NCBI GenBank assembly: GCA_006503475.1
Contig: RSEH01000035.1
Span: 124,001 to 188,000 of the forward strand
Origin: Stentor roeselii
Taxonomy: Eukaryota > Ciliophora > Heterotrichea > Heterotrichida > Stentoridae
Length of the DNA: 64,000 nucleotides
Direction: 5' to 3'
The notes beneath the pieces are model-generated. The model was not told the DNA's origin and made no database searches. It saw only the letters and a list, made by a program, of their open reading frames with translations. Numbering within the stretch: the stretch's first letter is position 1; each line of letters begins with the position of its first letter. Below, one piece after another: positions 49,228-57,754 of the stretch. A program made the translations under genes and the position numbers.

Positions 49228-49464
49228 TGAAGATCTTTCAGTCAATTAGTATTCATTCAAGGTTCCACAAGTCCAACCATGATAAAATCCCTCAACCATA
49301 ACCCTCTAAATACTTTACCTAAAAAAATTCCCAAATCCAGAAAAACTTCATCTAAACCTTAAACAAACTAAAATTTATCAAAAAAACCTCAACTCAAACC
49401 TAAACAAAAAAAATCACATTAAAAAATCCTTAATCAATTCAAAATCTTTTCAATAAACTCTCTA
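49228..49464. promoter_or_regulatory. C/A-rich, G-poor 5' flank of the DHHC gene
   Basis: From about 49265 to 49464 the plus strand is built of A, C and T with hardly any G, ending at the start codon of the acyltransferase gene, the same skew as upstream of the centrins. No gene or motif is recognised. Confidence 0.5.
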
Positions 49465-50253
49465 ATGTGGTTTATCTACGACGCATGTGGTATCGGTTGT
49501 TGTGTAGCGACTTACTGCATAATGCTTTTTGTGAGTTCAATGGTAACAAAAGTATCAATTCTTCCCTTATCATCAGAATCCTACATCTCAAGCTCTCTAT
49601 TTATCGGGATTTACATCTTCCTTCTAGGCCTCGCAGGTTTGAGCCACCTTCGATGCATGTTGACAGACCCAGGCTCCATTCCCCGAAACTCTGTGCAGAT
49701 CCCTACAGAAGAAGGAAAAGTTTCAAGTCAATACTGCTTAAAATGCAGATGTCTTAAAATTGACAGGACTCATCATTGCTCAGTCTGTGAACGTTGCATA
49801 TCGAAAATGGATCATCATTGTCCTTGGGTCAATAATTGTGTTGGCGCTTGTAATCAAAAACACTTTGTCTTGTTTCTCTTTTATATTCAAGTTTCTTGTG
49901 TTTATAGCTTTATCATGCTTATTGTTAGAGCTACTTTTTGTGCTGGAAACAAAGAAGCTGCACTTTGTATGAGAAAAAGAGAACAGGTCGCTGCGGACTT
50001 GCTTATTGGAATGGCTGCTTTTTTTGTTGGAGCTATTTTTTTCTTGTTTGTTACTGTCATGCTGTATGATCAACTTGTTTGCATTTCAAATAATACCTCT
50101 GGAATTGAAATTTTGAAAAATAATGCTGTTGAAAAAAGACCTGCTAGGGAAAATTTTGAGGAGACTTTTGGAGGGAAGTTTGGGATTAAATGGTTTTTAC
50201 CTACTCGTGTTCCGATGAAGTTGTCGAGGATTATGGAATTTAATGAGACTTAG
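49465..50253 (+). CDS. DHHC palmitoyl-acyltransferase
   Basis: 262-residue S-acyltransferase that attaches palmitate to cysteines of membrane-associated proteins, probably at Golgi or plasma membrane. Four hydrophobic helices: near 10-32, 45-65, 140-165 and 182-210. The cytoplasmic DHHC cysteine-rich domain between helices 2 and 3 (about 92-142) is complete: YCLKCRCLKIDRTHHCSVCE, RCISKMDHHCPWVNNCVG, then NQKHF. The catalytic Cys is in DHHC, and all zinc-ligand Cys/His are present. A TTxE-like position is not obvious (PREN-type C-tail instead). Size and layout are ordinary for the family. The neighbouring double-FHA protein has a cysteine cluster of the kind such enzymes modify. Confidence 0.95.
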   Translation: MWFIYDACGIGCCVATYCIMLFVSSMVTKVSILPLSSESYISSSLFIGIYIFLLGLAGLSHLRCMLTDPGSIPRNSVQIPTEEGKVSSQYCLKCRCLKIDRTHHCSVCERCISKMDHHCPWVNNCVGACNQKHFVLFLFYIQVSCVYSFIMLIVRATFCAGNKEAALCMRKREQVAADLLIGMAAFFVGAIFFLFVTVMLYDQLVCISNNTSGIEILKNNAVEKRPARENFEETFGGKFGIKWFLPTRVPMKLSRIMEFNET

Positions 50254-50285
50254 ATAGGTTTGAGGTTTAAGTAGTTGGTATAAAT

Positions 50286-52955
50286 ATGACCGCTTTAGAA
50301 GAATACTCATGTTACAACGACAATATCGAGTCCCTTTCCGAAATAAAAGAATTCCAATTCCAAAAATACGGAAAAATCCGAATCCTTCACTGCGAAAACC
50401 TAATCTCAATGGAAGGTCTAGAAGACCAAGTAGACCTTCTAGATCTAAACCTATCTTCAAATTCAATCCAAAGAATGGAAAGTTTGCACAACATGTCAAA
50501 CCTTCAGATCTTAAACCTTTCATGCAACAACATCCGAGTTCTTAACTGTTTATCAGGTCTTTTCAGTCTACAAAAGCTGAATCTTTCCTTCAATAAAATT
50601 TCAGGACTTGCGAACTTGAAGCAACTTTACGGCCCGAACTATTCCAACTTCTCAGTCTTCGACATTCGAGGCAACAACGTAAGCCTCTTGGCTGAGCTTA
50701 AGTTTCTCTCAGGTTGCGTTTATTTAAATGATGTGGCATTCGCTGGAAGTGCGGGAAACAACCCGGTTTGTAATCAAGGCGAATATTTCTATACAGTGGT
50801 CAAAGCTTTGCCAAGTCTCAAGTTTTTAGATCAAAAACCAGTCCATAAGTCCCAAGAACTGGAAAATCCGAAAAAATCAGTCAATTTAAAAAAACCTGAT
50901 TCTCCAGAAAAAGTTAAAAAAAATTCAGAAGATCAAGAAAATCAAGAAAAAGTTGAAAAAAGTGAAAAAGTTGAAAAAGAACTTTTCAAGGAAGTCGAAA
51001 TGAAAACAAAGGAAAATAAACAACTTGAAAATGACCTGGAAGAACTTTACTCTGCTTATAAGGAACTTTCTTACAAATTCAGGAATAATGAAGAGTTCTG
51101 GACCACTTCCAGCAAGAAACTCGAAGAACAAGCTTCGAAACTCGCAACTTCCAACAAAGAACTAGACTCCGAATGCAAAAGACTTCGAAGAAAGCTCCTA
51201 GCAAAGACCACAAAAGTAAATGACTTAAAAACCCGCCTCAACTCGCTTCCTCTTCCAAACCCAGCAAAAGAAAAAGCTTTTGAAGACATTCACTTCCAAA
51301 TCGCCAACCTAATGAAAGACTTAGGCGAAAGTCAAAGAACTGCCCAACAAGCCTTAGACGAGGTCTACAAAAAACAAGAAAAACTGAAAATCTCAGAAAA
51401 AAAGAACTACGAACAAAAAGCTGAGATAAAAAAACTTGAAAGTCTTTTAAAAGACTTGCACAATAAATCTCTTGAAAGTGCTCAACAAGCCCTTAAGAAA
51501 TTCGAAGACCTTCAGATAAAATTCCAAGAAAGTCAATCAGCACTTCAGGTGAAAGAAGGCGAAAATGAAGCCCTTCGGCAGAAATACTTGGAAATCATGG
51601 ACTTAAATGCGAAGTTCGATGAAAATTGGGCGACAAAGTACCGAGAAGCGATTCACTCACGAGAAACTCAAATCTCGTCATTAAGAGAAGAACTTTCTCG
51701 ATGCACTTTAAATGAAAAGTCAAAAACCCAAGAACTGATTTTCTCTGAAAAAGAAGAAAACAGGTCGAAAATCTGGGAACTTGAGCAAAGAGTAATGAAC
51801 TTAAATCTTGAATTCCAAGAAAAACTTCGAATTAATGATGGAAAATTCACTGATTTAATCAGGGAAAATTCAGACTTAAAGGAAATGCTGAAACTTTCAG
51901 TGGAAAAAGAAGTGAAAAGTCGAGAATGCATTGAAGACCTCACTGATCTCATCAAGCAGCTCCAGGTACAACTGGACAAAGAACTCACTGAAAAAAACCT
52001 CGCGAAAAAGTCTTTAGACGACCAGAAAAAAGACCTGGAAGCTGAAACTTTGTCCTGGAAATCTAAGTTCGACAGTCTTAAAACTCGGATGGAAATCACT
52101 GAAAAAGACGCTCATATGTCTGAAGACTCAGTCCACATCAAAAATCGAGAAATTGCTCGACTGAAAAGAGAACTTACTGAATCTTCTCTTCATGTTGAAG
52201 ACTTGGAAGAAAAATTAAAAACTATCAAGTTAAAAATGGAAAAAAACTCGAATTCTTTTGAAAGAGAAATTGAAGAACTTCAGGAACAAGTGAAGGAACT
52301 TGACTTGAGCTTGAACACGAAAAATGTTATCATTGATGATCAAAATGAAAGTATTAAGGAAATGAAAAATTTGATCAGTCAATATGAACTGGAAATTGAT
52401 AACTTTAACAATAAAAAAAATACTCATAAGGAAAACTATCAGCGTCAATTAACTGATGCTTATGACGAGATCGAAACTCTTAAAAGTAAACTTCTTGGAA
52501 CTGAAAATGTTTTAACTGAAATTGAAAGTCAGGTGATTGACTTCCAGAACAAGAAAAATGAATACGAAGAAGAAATCTCAGAACTTCAAAAACAAATCAA
52601 AGAAAAAAATGAAGTCTTAGAGTACGTTGAAGTAGAAATTTCTGGAATGAAGAAAGAAAAAGATATAGAAATCGCTGGAATCACTCAGGAAAAAGATGTG
52701 ATTATCAATGACTTGAAAAAATTCAGAGATGAGTTGACTTCCAAGTCAATACATCAGGAGCGAGAACTAAAAGAAAAGACTTTAAAAATCAAAGAACTTG
52801 AAAACGACTTGCAAATAATCGCATTAGAACTAAAAAACGAGTGCATAAAAAACGAGAACATGCAAGAAGAGATAAAAGCCCTTCTAAGAGAAATGGACAA
52901 TCAAAAAAAACAAGCTTCTGAAAAAATCAGTCAACTTTCCAAGATGTTCTCTTAA
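50286..52955 (+). CDS. LRR and long coiled-coil protein, LRRCC1/VFL1-like
   Basis: 889 residues. Residues about 20-180 are SDS22-type leucine-rich repeats (LLDLNLSSNSIQRMESLHNM, LQILNLSCNNIRVLNCLSGL, LQKLNLSFNKISGLANLKQL) closed by an LRR cap containing NNPVCNQGEYFYTVVKALPSL and LKFLD. The remaining 700 residues are coiled coil. This architecture, the SDS22-type LRR head and the 'NPVC..  ..R/YxxxV...LP.LK.LD' cap match LRRCC1 of animals and VFL1 of Chlamydomonas, proteins of the distal centriole that set basal body orientation. CEP97 or CNTRL-type proteins are alternatives. Its stop lies 6 bp from the convergent stop of the next gene. Confidence 0.8.
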   Translation: MTALEEYSCYNDNIESLSEIKEFQFQKYGKIRILHCENLISMEGLEDQVDLLDLNLSSNSIQRMESLHNMSNLQILNLSCNNIRVLNCLSGLFSLQKLNLSFNKISGLANLKQLYGPNYSNFSVFDIRGNNVSLLAELKFLSGCVYLNDVAFAGSAGNNPVCNQGEYFYTVVKALPSLKFLDQKPVHKSQELENPKKSVNLKKPDSPEKVKKNSEDQENQEKVEKSEKVEKELFKEVEMKTKENKQLENDLEELYSAYKELSYKFRNNEEFWTTSSKKLEEQASKLATSNKELDSECKRLRRKLLAKTTKVNDLKTRLNSLPLPNPAKEKAFEDIHFQIANLMKDLGESQRTAQQALDEVYKKQEKLKISEKKNYEQKAEIKKLESLLKDLHNKSLESAQQALKKFEDLQIKFQESQSALQVKEGENEALRQKYLEIMDLNAKFDENWATKYREAIHSRETQISSLREELSRCTLNEKSKTQELIFSEKEENRSKIWELEQRVMNLNLEFQEKLRINDGKFTDLIRENSDLKEMLKLSVEKEVKSRECIEDLTDLIKQLQVQLDKELTEKNLAKKSLDDQKKDLEAETLSWKSKFDSLKTRMEITEKDAHMSEDSVHIKNREIARLKRELTESSLHVEDLEEKLKTIKLKMEKNSNSFEREIEELQEQVKELDLSLNTKNVIIDDQNESIKEMKNLISQYELEIDNFNNKKNTHKENYQRQLTDAYDEIETLKSKLLGTENVLTEIESQVIDFQNKKNEYEEEISELQKQIKEKNEVLEYVEVEISGMKKEKDIEIAGITQEKDVIINDLKKFRDELTSKSIHQERELKEKTLKIKELENDLQIIALELKNECIKNENMQEEIKALLREMDNQKKQASEKISQLSKMFS

Positions 52956-52961
52956 TGTATC

Positions 52962-54494
52962 TTAACTATTATCAAAACTTTCCAGGTCTTTTCCTTCTGA
53001 GACTGAGAAACTCTTCGGCTTTGCAGGGGATGAATGAAGACTTCTCGCGTTTTGCACTTCGTAGTTTCGACGTCTTTTTAAATTTGACAACAGGTCTTTA
53101 TGCACTTTTATCTCTTCTGCAACTTGTGAGAGACGTTGATGTTTTTCCAGGATTTTTTCTTTGTATCTTACAAAGTTTTCCTGAGTTTTGTTGTATTTTG
53201 CGGAATGTTTTCGCTCTCTTGAGTCGTTTTTGTACTTTTTTTCCTCGTAGAGCTTTTCGATTTTATTTTTTATCACGTTGAAGGTTTTTTGCTTTTCTGA
53301 GTCCCTTTGCTCGATTTCTTCGAGTCTTCGACTTTCAGCTTCGTTGATGTCTCTCACTCCTCGTAACTGACGGTCGAAGCTTCTTTCGATGTGAGTTTTT
53401 AATTTTTCTGCATTTTCTTGGTACTTTTCGCACTTTTTATCCTTTTTTTCTTCACAGACAAGAGTTTTGTTTATAATTTTTTTTAGTTTTTCTTCTTGCT
53501 TCACAGAATCGTCTCTGACACTTTTGGTGAATTGTTGCTCGACTTTGATACTATGACTTCGAGCAGTTTGGATCCTTTTCTTAACATTTCTTTCATAAGT
53601 CTTAACTCGTTTTTCTACTTTACTTTGCAATTCCCTGATTAAAAATTCAGCTTTTTCTTCTTCTTGACGAATTTTCATTTCATCCATGACGATTTTTTGA
53701 AAGTCGTTGTTGATCCAAACTTTGATTTTTTCCTGTTTTCTTCTTAACTTATCTCTAAGTATTTTTTTTTCCCTTTCAGTGAGTTGTTGCATTCTCATTT
53801 CAAGTTGTCTTCCAATTTCCAAGCACTGTTCATTGATATTTTCCTCTATCTGGTATTTTTTCACAAGTATCTGTTTACGTCTTTCAGTTCTTTGTTCTTT
53901 GTTTTTCTCATGTTCTTCTTCCTTCTTCACCTTATCAGCTCTAAGTTTTTTTTCCCTATCTTCCATCATTTTCATCTTCATTTCATTTTTTTTCCTTTCA
54001 ATTTCTTTCAAATTGGAAATTTTTTCAATCATGTTAAGCGACCTTTCATACTTTTCCTTCTCTTTCTCGTAGTTGTACTGAATCACGTCTTGAGGCTTGT
54101 GAAAAGTCTTATAAGGCTCAGGAATCGATAAAGAAGCTGCCTTTGAGCCTCGTCTTTGACTGTTAACTGGAATTCTTAACTGCTTCATTAAGGTTATCGT
54201 GCTTTGGCTTCGGTAGAGGTGGTTTTCTGTGCTTGATGCGATATCTGAAGAAATTTTTAAGATCTTCGCGATTCGGTTTTCTTCGAAATGCATGAATCGA
54301 ATGTTTTCTACCTCGCTTGGCGAACCTTTTTCATGGAAGAATTCTTTTGGTTTTGGAAGAAGGTCTGAAACGTGGTAACCGGCGGAGTCGCATGTTGATT
54401 TCAGGTCTTCGTAGAAGAGACTTGTTAGCTTTTTTAATAGCTTGTTGATCAGGATTTTGTCGATTATTGAATCCTTTTTTTCTTCGGTGTCCAT
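52962..54494 (-). CDS. Coiled-coil protein (510 aa)
   Basis: A helical, possibly folded N-terminal part (about 1-110; SIIDKILINKLLKKLTSLFY) with a Ser/Arg linker (NSQRRGSKAASLSIPEPYKT), then nearly 360 residues of highly charged, single-helix-type or coiled-coil sequence (RKKNEMKMKMMEDREKKLRA; REKKILRDKLRRKQEKIKVW). It is Lys/Arg/Glu-rich with few hydrophobic heptad positions in places. No family recognised. Genes of this look in ciliates are often axonemal or cortical, but that is a guess. Tail-to-tail with the LRRCC1-like gene. Confidence 0.75.
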   Translation of the reverse strand: MDTEEKKDSIIDKILINKLLKKLTSLFYEDLKSTCDSAGYHVSDLLPKPKEFFHEKGSPSEVENIRFMHFEENRIAKILKISSDIASSTENHLYRSQSTITLMKQLRIPVNSQRRGSKAASLSIPEPYKTFHKPQDVIQYNYEKEKEKYERSLNMIEKISNLKEIERKKNEMKMKMMEDREKKLRADKVKKEEEHEKNKEQRTERRKQILVKKYQIEENINEQCLEIGRQLEMRMQQLTEREKKILRDKLRRKQEKIKVWINNDFQKIVMDEMKIRQEEEKAEFLIRELQSKVEKRVKTYERNVKKRIQTARSHSIKVEQQFTKSVRDDSVKQEEKLKKIINKTLVCEEKKDKKCEKYQENAEKLKTHIERSFDRQLRGVRDINEAESRRLEEIEQRDSEKQKTFNVIKNKIEKLYEEKKYKNDSRERKHSAKYNKTQENFVRYKEKILEKHQRLSQVAEEIKVHKDLLSNLKRRRNYEVQNARSLHSSPAKPKSFSVSEGKDLESFDNS

Positions 54495-54699
54495 TATTTA
54501 TTGAAGATTGGAAAGGTGATGGAATTGAGGGAGTGGTGAGGATGAGAATGGCGGAGATTTGCATGGGTTTAGGGTTGGGTGTTGAGAGGAAGGGCTTTGA
54601 TTGGTGGGTTATTGGGTTTGGGTATGGAATTAGTTATTATAGAGCATGAGAACAACTTTAAAAAACCATTACAAACTACAATCTTATAAAATCTTCCCT

Positions 54700-56355
54700 C
54701 TAATTCAAATACTCTGATTTAAAAAACGCGATTCTCCTTAACTCCCTCTTATCCTGACTCTGCAGAGCTTTTTTCAATTCAGAAAGTGACTTAAGTGGCA
54801 TTCTCATATGTTCAAGCTGAAGTTTTTCTTCAAATTCAAGCTGATAAGGTGGTTTGATGATATCATAAACTTCATTTTCATTTTCCGACCCGCTGCTGTC
54901 TTCACCCAGGTCAAATTTCATATAATTCCTATAAAAGCTCAAACTAGCGACTTCCTTTTCCCCATGAACCTCTTCACAACTAGAAGCAGTCCAATTTCCA
55001 CTAATAGAAAAAATCCCAAACAAGTTCTCTCCAGAGCCAGTGACAATTCCAGCAGGTTCCAAAGAAATAAAAACACTTTCATCAATAGGATTCGTGTAAA
55101 ACTGCCAAGATCCATGATAAACTCCAGATTCTCCTTCTTTTTTCTTAATAAAACTGAAATTCGAAGAATGTTTCTCATCAAGTTCCCATTTTCCAATAAA
55201 ATTATAAAAAACATCATCAATAGTTGCAATTTTTTTCAGTTTTCCAGTGAAAATAAGTTTATTTCCATTGGTTTCAGGCATGATTTTAGGTTTTGTTTCA
55301 GGAAGAGGGTTTTTTCTAGGTCTTCCAGGTCCTCTTTTTTTCGGGATGTCGTCTTCTTCAACAGGTGAAAAGTCTGAGTCTTCAAAGTCGAACTCATTGA
55401 TTTTTTTCTTGACAGCTAAACTATTGATTTTTCGAGTGAGGTTCGAAATTTTTCTATTTCTTTCTTGTTCATTTTTAACGAAATCTTCAGTCATAGAAGA
55501 AAGGACCCTTGCAAGTTCGAAGCTTTTAAGAGTTTGCAGGTACTCAATCAAGTCTTTAACACCTTCAATGGTTTTAGCGACGAGGGAAAATCTGCCGTTG
55601 AAAGTCTTGTAAATTCGACAGTCGACATTGTTGAAGTAAAAGTAAACCGCTCCTTGTGAGTCGCTTCCAATGGGGAGGACCCGCTGCTGTTCGATGGGGA
55701 CGTAGTTGAGTTCATGTAAAATTTCTTCTTCGGTCTCGAGTTTAAGAAGACATAAGTAGTGGATGACGATGACACGCTTGTTGACAGGAATTTCTCCTAA
55801 ACTTAAGAACTTTTCTTCTTCTTCGCCTAGGTCGGAAGAGTGCTCAAGGTACTCGTCTGTGTATTTTTTCTTGTTTTTCGGTAAAGAATTCGTCTGGGAA
55901 CGGGTTTCTCGGAGTCGTGATGATGTCGGCTTTGGTTGAGGAGTTTCTTCTATCTTTGGCGTCGTTACGAGTTGGACGAATGGGTTGCCGCCGAGTTCTG
56001 TCATCATTTTTACGACTAGTTTGCTTGCTGTGCTCATTTTTTCGTTGTTTTGGGATTTTGAGTACTTTAAGTATGTCCTCTGCCAGGAGGCGATTTGCTT
56101 GTTGAGCATGTCAGACCATTTTATGAATGGGTAACCTTCCCCAGGTGGAAGGTCGCGGCGTGTGCCGCTCCGTTTAAGAAGAAGTTTTGACATAAGTTCA
56201 GAACACAAAGCTGACTGAATCGGTGCAAGAATTGCTTGTTCTAGCTCCTCCGGCGTCACCAGGTCCATATTGAGAGAGCCTCTGAAGAGTTTGATGAACT
56301 GACAGATGTAAGGTATTTGCCACATGTCCTGAAGTGACCGGAGCTCAGCTTCCAT
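54700..56355 (-). CDS. DDT/WHIM-type chromatin remodelling accessory protein with AT-hook
   Basis: 551 residues. The N-terminus (MWQIPYICQFIKLFRGSLNM, then VTPEELEQAILAP) matches a DDT domain, the helical module of ISWI/CECR2/BAZ-type remodellers. Residues about 190-260 fit the WHIM region, including LPIGSDSQGAVYFYFNNVDC and RIYK (the G.D..G..Y.YF...R.Y pattern). A coiled segment leads to an AT-hook (KKRGPGRPRKNP, about 340-352). Residues about 375-475 form a Gly- and Trp-bearing beta-rich segment (FIGKWELDEKHS; YHGSWQFYTNP; FGIFSISGNW) that I cannot place. Nuclear, DNA-binding, probably a partner of an ISWI-like ATPase not in this window. Moderately sure of the class, not of the orthologue. 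Confidence 0.75.
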   Translation of the reverse strand: MEAELRSLQDMWQIPYICQFIKLFRGSLNMDLVTPEELEQAILAPIQSALCSELMSKLLLKRSGTRRDLPPGEGYPFIKWSDMLNKQIASWQRTYLKYSKSQNNEKMSTASKLVVKMMTELGGNPFVQLVTTPKIEETPQPKPTSSRLRETRSQTNSLPKNKKKYTDEYLEHSSDLGEEEEKFLSLGEIPVNKRVIVIHYLCLLKLETEEEILHELNYVPIEQQRVLPIGSDSQGAVYFYFNNVDCRIYKTFNGRFSLVAKTIEGVKDLIEYLQTLKSFELARVLSSMTEDFVKNEQERNRKISNLTRKINSLAVKKKINEFDFEDSDFSPVEEDDIPKKRGPGRPRKNPLPETKPKIMPETNGNKLIFTGKLKKIATIDDVFYNFIGKWELDEKHSSNFSFIKKKEGESGVYHGSWQFYTNPIDESVFISLEPAGIVTGSGENLFGIFSISGNWTASSCEEVHGEKEVASLSFYRNYMKFDLGEDSSGSENENEVYDIIKPPYQLEFEEKLQLEHMRMPLKSLSELKKALQSQDKRELRRIAFFKSEYLN

Positions 56356-56546
56356 TTTTATTAGAATTTTAAATGCTTTCCAAATCTAGGTCTTCTGTAA
56401 GTCCCATCATTTTCAACTCTTTATGAAACCTTTCTGATTTTTTAAGTAAGATGTCTAAGAATTTACTGATTTTTTTACCAAAAACACTGGAAACTTCGAT
56501 GTTGACTTAATTCATGATTTTTTTTATTTCTTAAACTTTATTGATT

Positions 56547-56783
56547 TTATTTACAGTTAACTTCACTCCTGGTTTTCCTTCTTCGAAACAGGTCACTTCT
56601 CTGAATCTTCAACAAAGGAGCGAAGCCGAACGAGTATCGAAAAATAGATTCAACATCTTTTAATTTCTGCTCAATTCCTTCATCAGAGCAGAAATTCACT
56701 AATTTCACATCAACTCTTGAATAATTTTCCGTATCATGAATATCTTTAACCTTGTTATTTTTCATTGAAACACAAGATCCCAT
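56547..56783 (-). CDS. Small protein with myristoylation/palmitoylation-type N-terminus (78 aa)
   Basis: MGSCVSMKNNKVKDIHDTEN begins with Gly2-Ser-Cys, the typical dual-acylation signal, followed by a basic stretch; the end is strongly basic (SDLFRRRKTRSEVNCK). No domain is recognised. It sits in the same orientation between the Ulp1-like gene (34 bp upstream) and the DDT gene. Its small size means the coding call rests on the plausible N-terminus, the start context and packing. Confidence 0.55.
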   Translation of the reverse strand: MGSCVSMKNNKVKDIHDTENYSRVDVKLVNFCSDEGIEQKLKDVESIFRYSFGFAPLLKIQRSDLFRRRKTRSEVNCK

Positions 56784-56817
56784 TTACAATATCTTACAAA
56801 AAGTATTAATAATTAAA

Positions 56818-57702
56818 TTATACACGGCCGTAGTTGTAAAGTAAATGAAGCAAAGTCCTCCTTGCAGGAGTTAAAACATGTGAACTAGTCGATATACTAA
56901 GTGCTTCAACAAGCATCATAACACTTGAGTCTTCTTCTTCCCAATCATTTTTCCTGACTTCCTGATAAATCAACTGTTTATAAGGAGTATCTGCCAAGTT
57001 TTTCCCTTCAGCATTCACCTGAAACCCAACAAAATTTTTAATATATTCAAATAAAAACTCGCTGTCTTTGACCCGACTGTAGTTAAAAAAAGTGACTTTA
57101 ACATTTTTGTTATCCAGAACAATCAAACTCCAGGTGTTACGCGTTCTGCAAATCAAAGGAAATAAAATAAACCTGTCTGAGCCTTACTCGAATTTCAACA
57201 AATTACTCCTCGCTGAAAAAGAATGACCTGAAAAAAGCTTCTCAGTGAAACTCGTCTTTCCAATAAGAACGCGAGAATAATCATCAGACCTTCTCGTCAA
57301 TTCTCTGTTTTTTTTCTTGATCACACTTAAAGTACAGTCAATCAAGTTCCGCGAAAGCGAGTGTCCTAAAAGCAGTTCTTTCAGTTCATTCACAGAAATC
57401 TCGTGATTATGAATAATCAGCGCGATTTGGTCACTTGAACTATGCAGGATGTACTTCGAAAACTCTTCAAATGTTGAACAACGGTTTGAGTCTCTTAAGT
57501 CTTTTGAGTACTTCTGAAGGATTTTCGGCTTCTTTGGGGATTTTTCAGGAGACTCTTGGAAGTCATTTAAAAGATCAGTGGGACTTGGGGTGAACTTTAA
57601 AAAAGCAGGAATCGAGATTTTTTTTAAGTTGTTTTCTGAGTAAATCCTTTGAAAAGCTGGAGTGCTTTTTCGACAGGAGGACTTAGAAAAACTTCTTTTC
57701 AT
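56818..57702 (-). CDS. Ulp1/SENP-fold (C48-like) pseudopeptidase
   Basis: Two exons (57702-57188 and 57172-56818) joined over a 15-nt intron; 289 residues. Residues 1-80 are basic and Ser/Pro-rich. From about 100 the chain follows the Ulp1/SENP fold: helix 'ISVNELKELLLGHSLSRNLI' (DxxxLxxGxWLNDxII), then 'FEFILFPLICRTRNTWSLIV' (Ulp1 'ILIPI...HWxLxVI'), 'VTFFNYS' ('xxYYDS') and 'EEEDSSVMMLVEAL' ('QxNxxDCGVFVxxxA'). The catalytic triad is gone: His is Thr185, Asp is Asn202 or Ser204, and Cys is Ser254. The fold, with intact hydrophobic pattern, seems kept under selection, so binding of a ubiquitin-like protein without cleavage is the simplest proposal. It is divergent from the ATG8 gene across 52 bp. 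Fold assignment is by eye and needs structure prediction. Confidence 0.6.
57173..57187 (-). other. 15-nt intron
   Basis: GTAAGGCTCAGACAG. Splicing joins ...SNLLKFE to FILFPLICRTRNTW in frame, which restores the central strand of the Ulp1-like fold. A at position 10. Confidence 0.93.
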
Positions 57703-57754
57703 ATTTATTTGAAAAGGAGAAGTTTTGGTGAAAGTTGGAAGGAAAGATATATAA
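57703..57754. promoter_or_regulatory. 52-bp divergent promoter gap (Ulp1-like / ATG8)
   Basis: Start codons of the pseudopeptidase and ATG8 face apart across 52 bp, the shortest divergent gap in the window. It is purine-rich on the plus strand (gaaaaggagaag, ggaaggaaaga) and ends in gatatataaATG, a possible TATA-like element for ATG8. Confidence 0.5.

Noticed and set aside
56369-56512. About 47-codon open minus-strand stretch just upstream of the DDT gene
   Set aside because: No ATG except near its end and no 15-nt GTAA intron connects it to the small gene upstream; probably chance.
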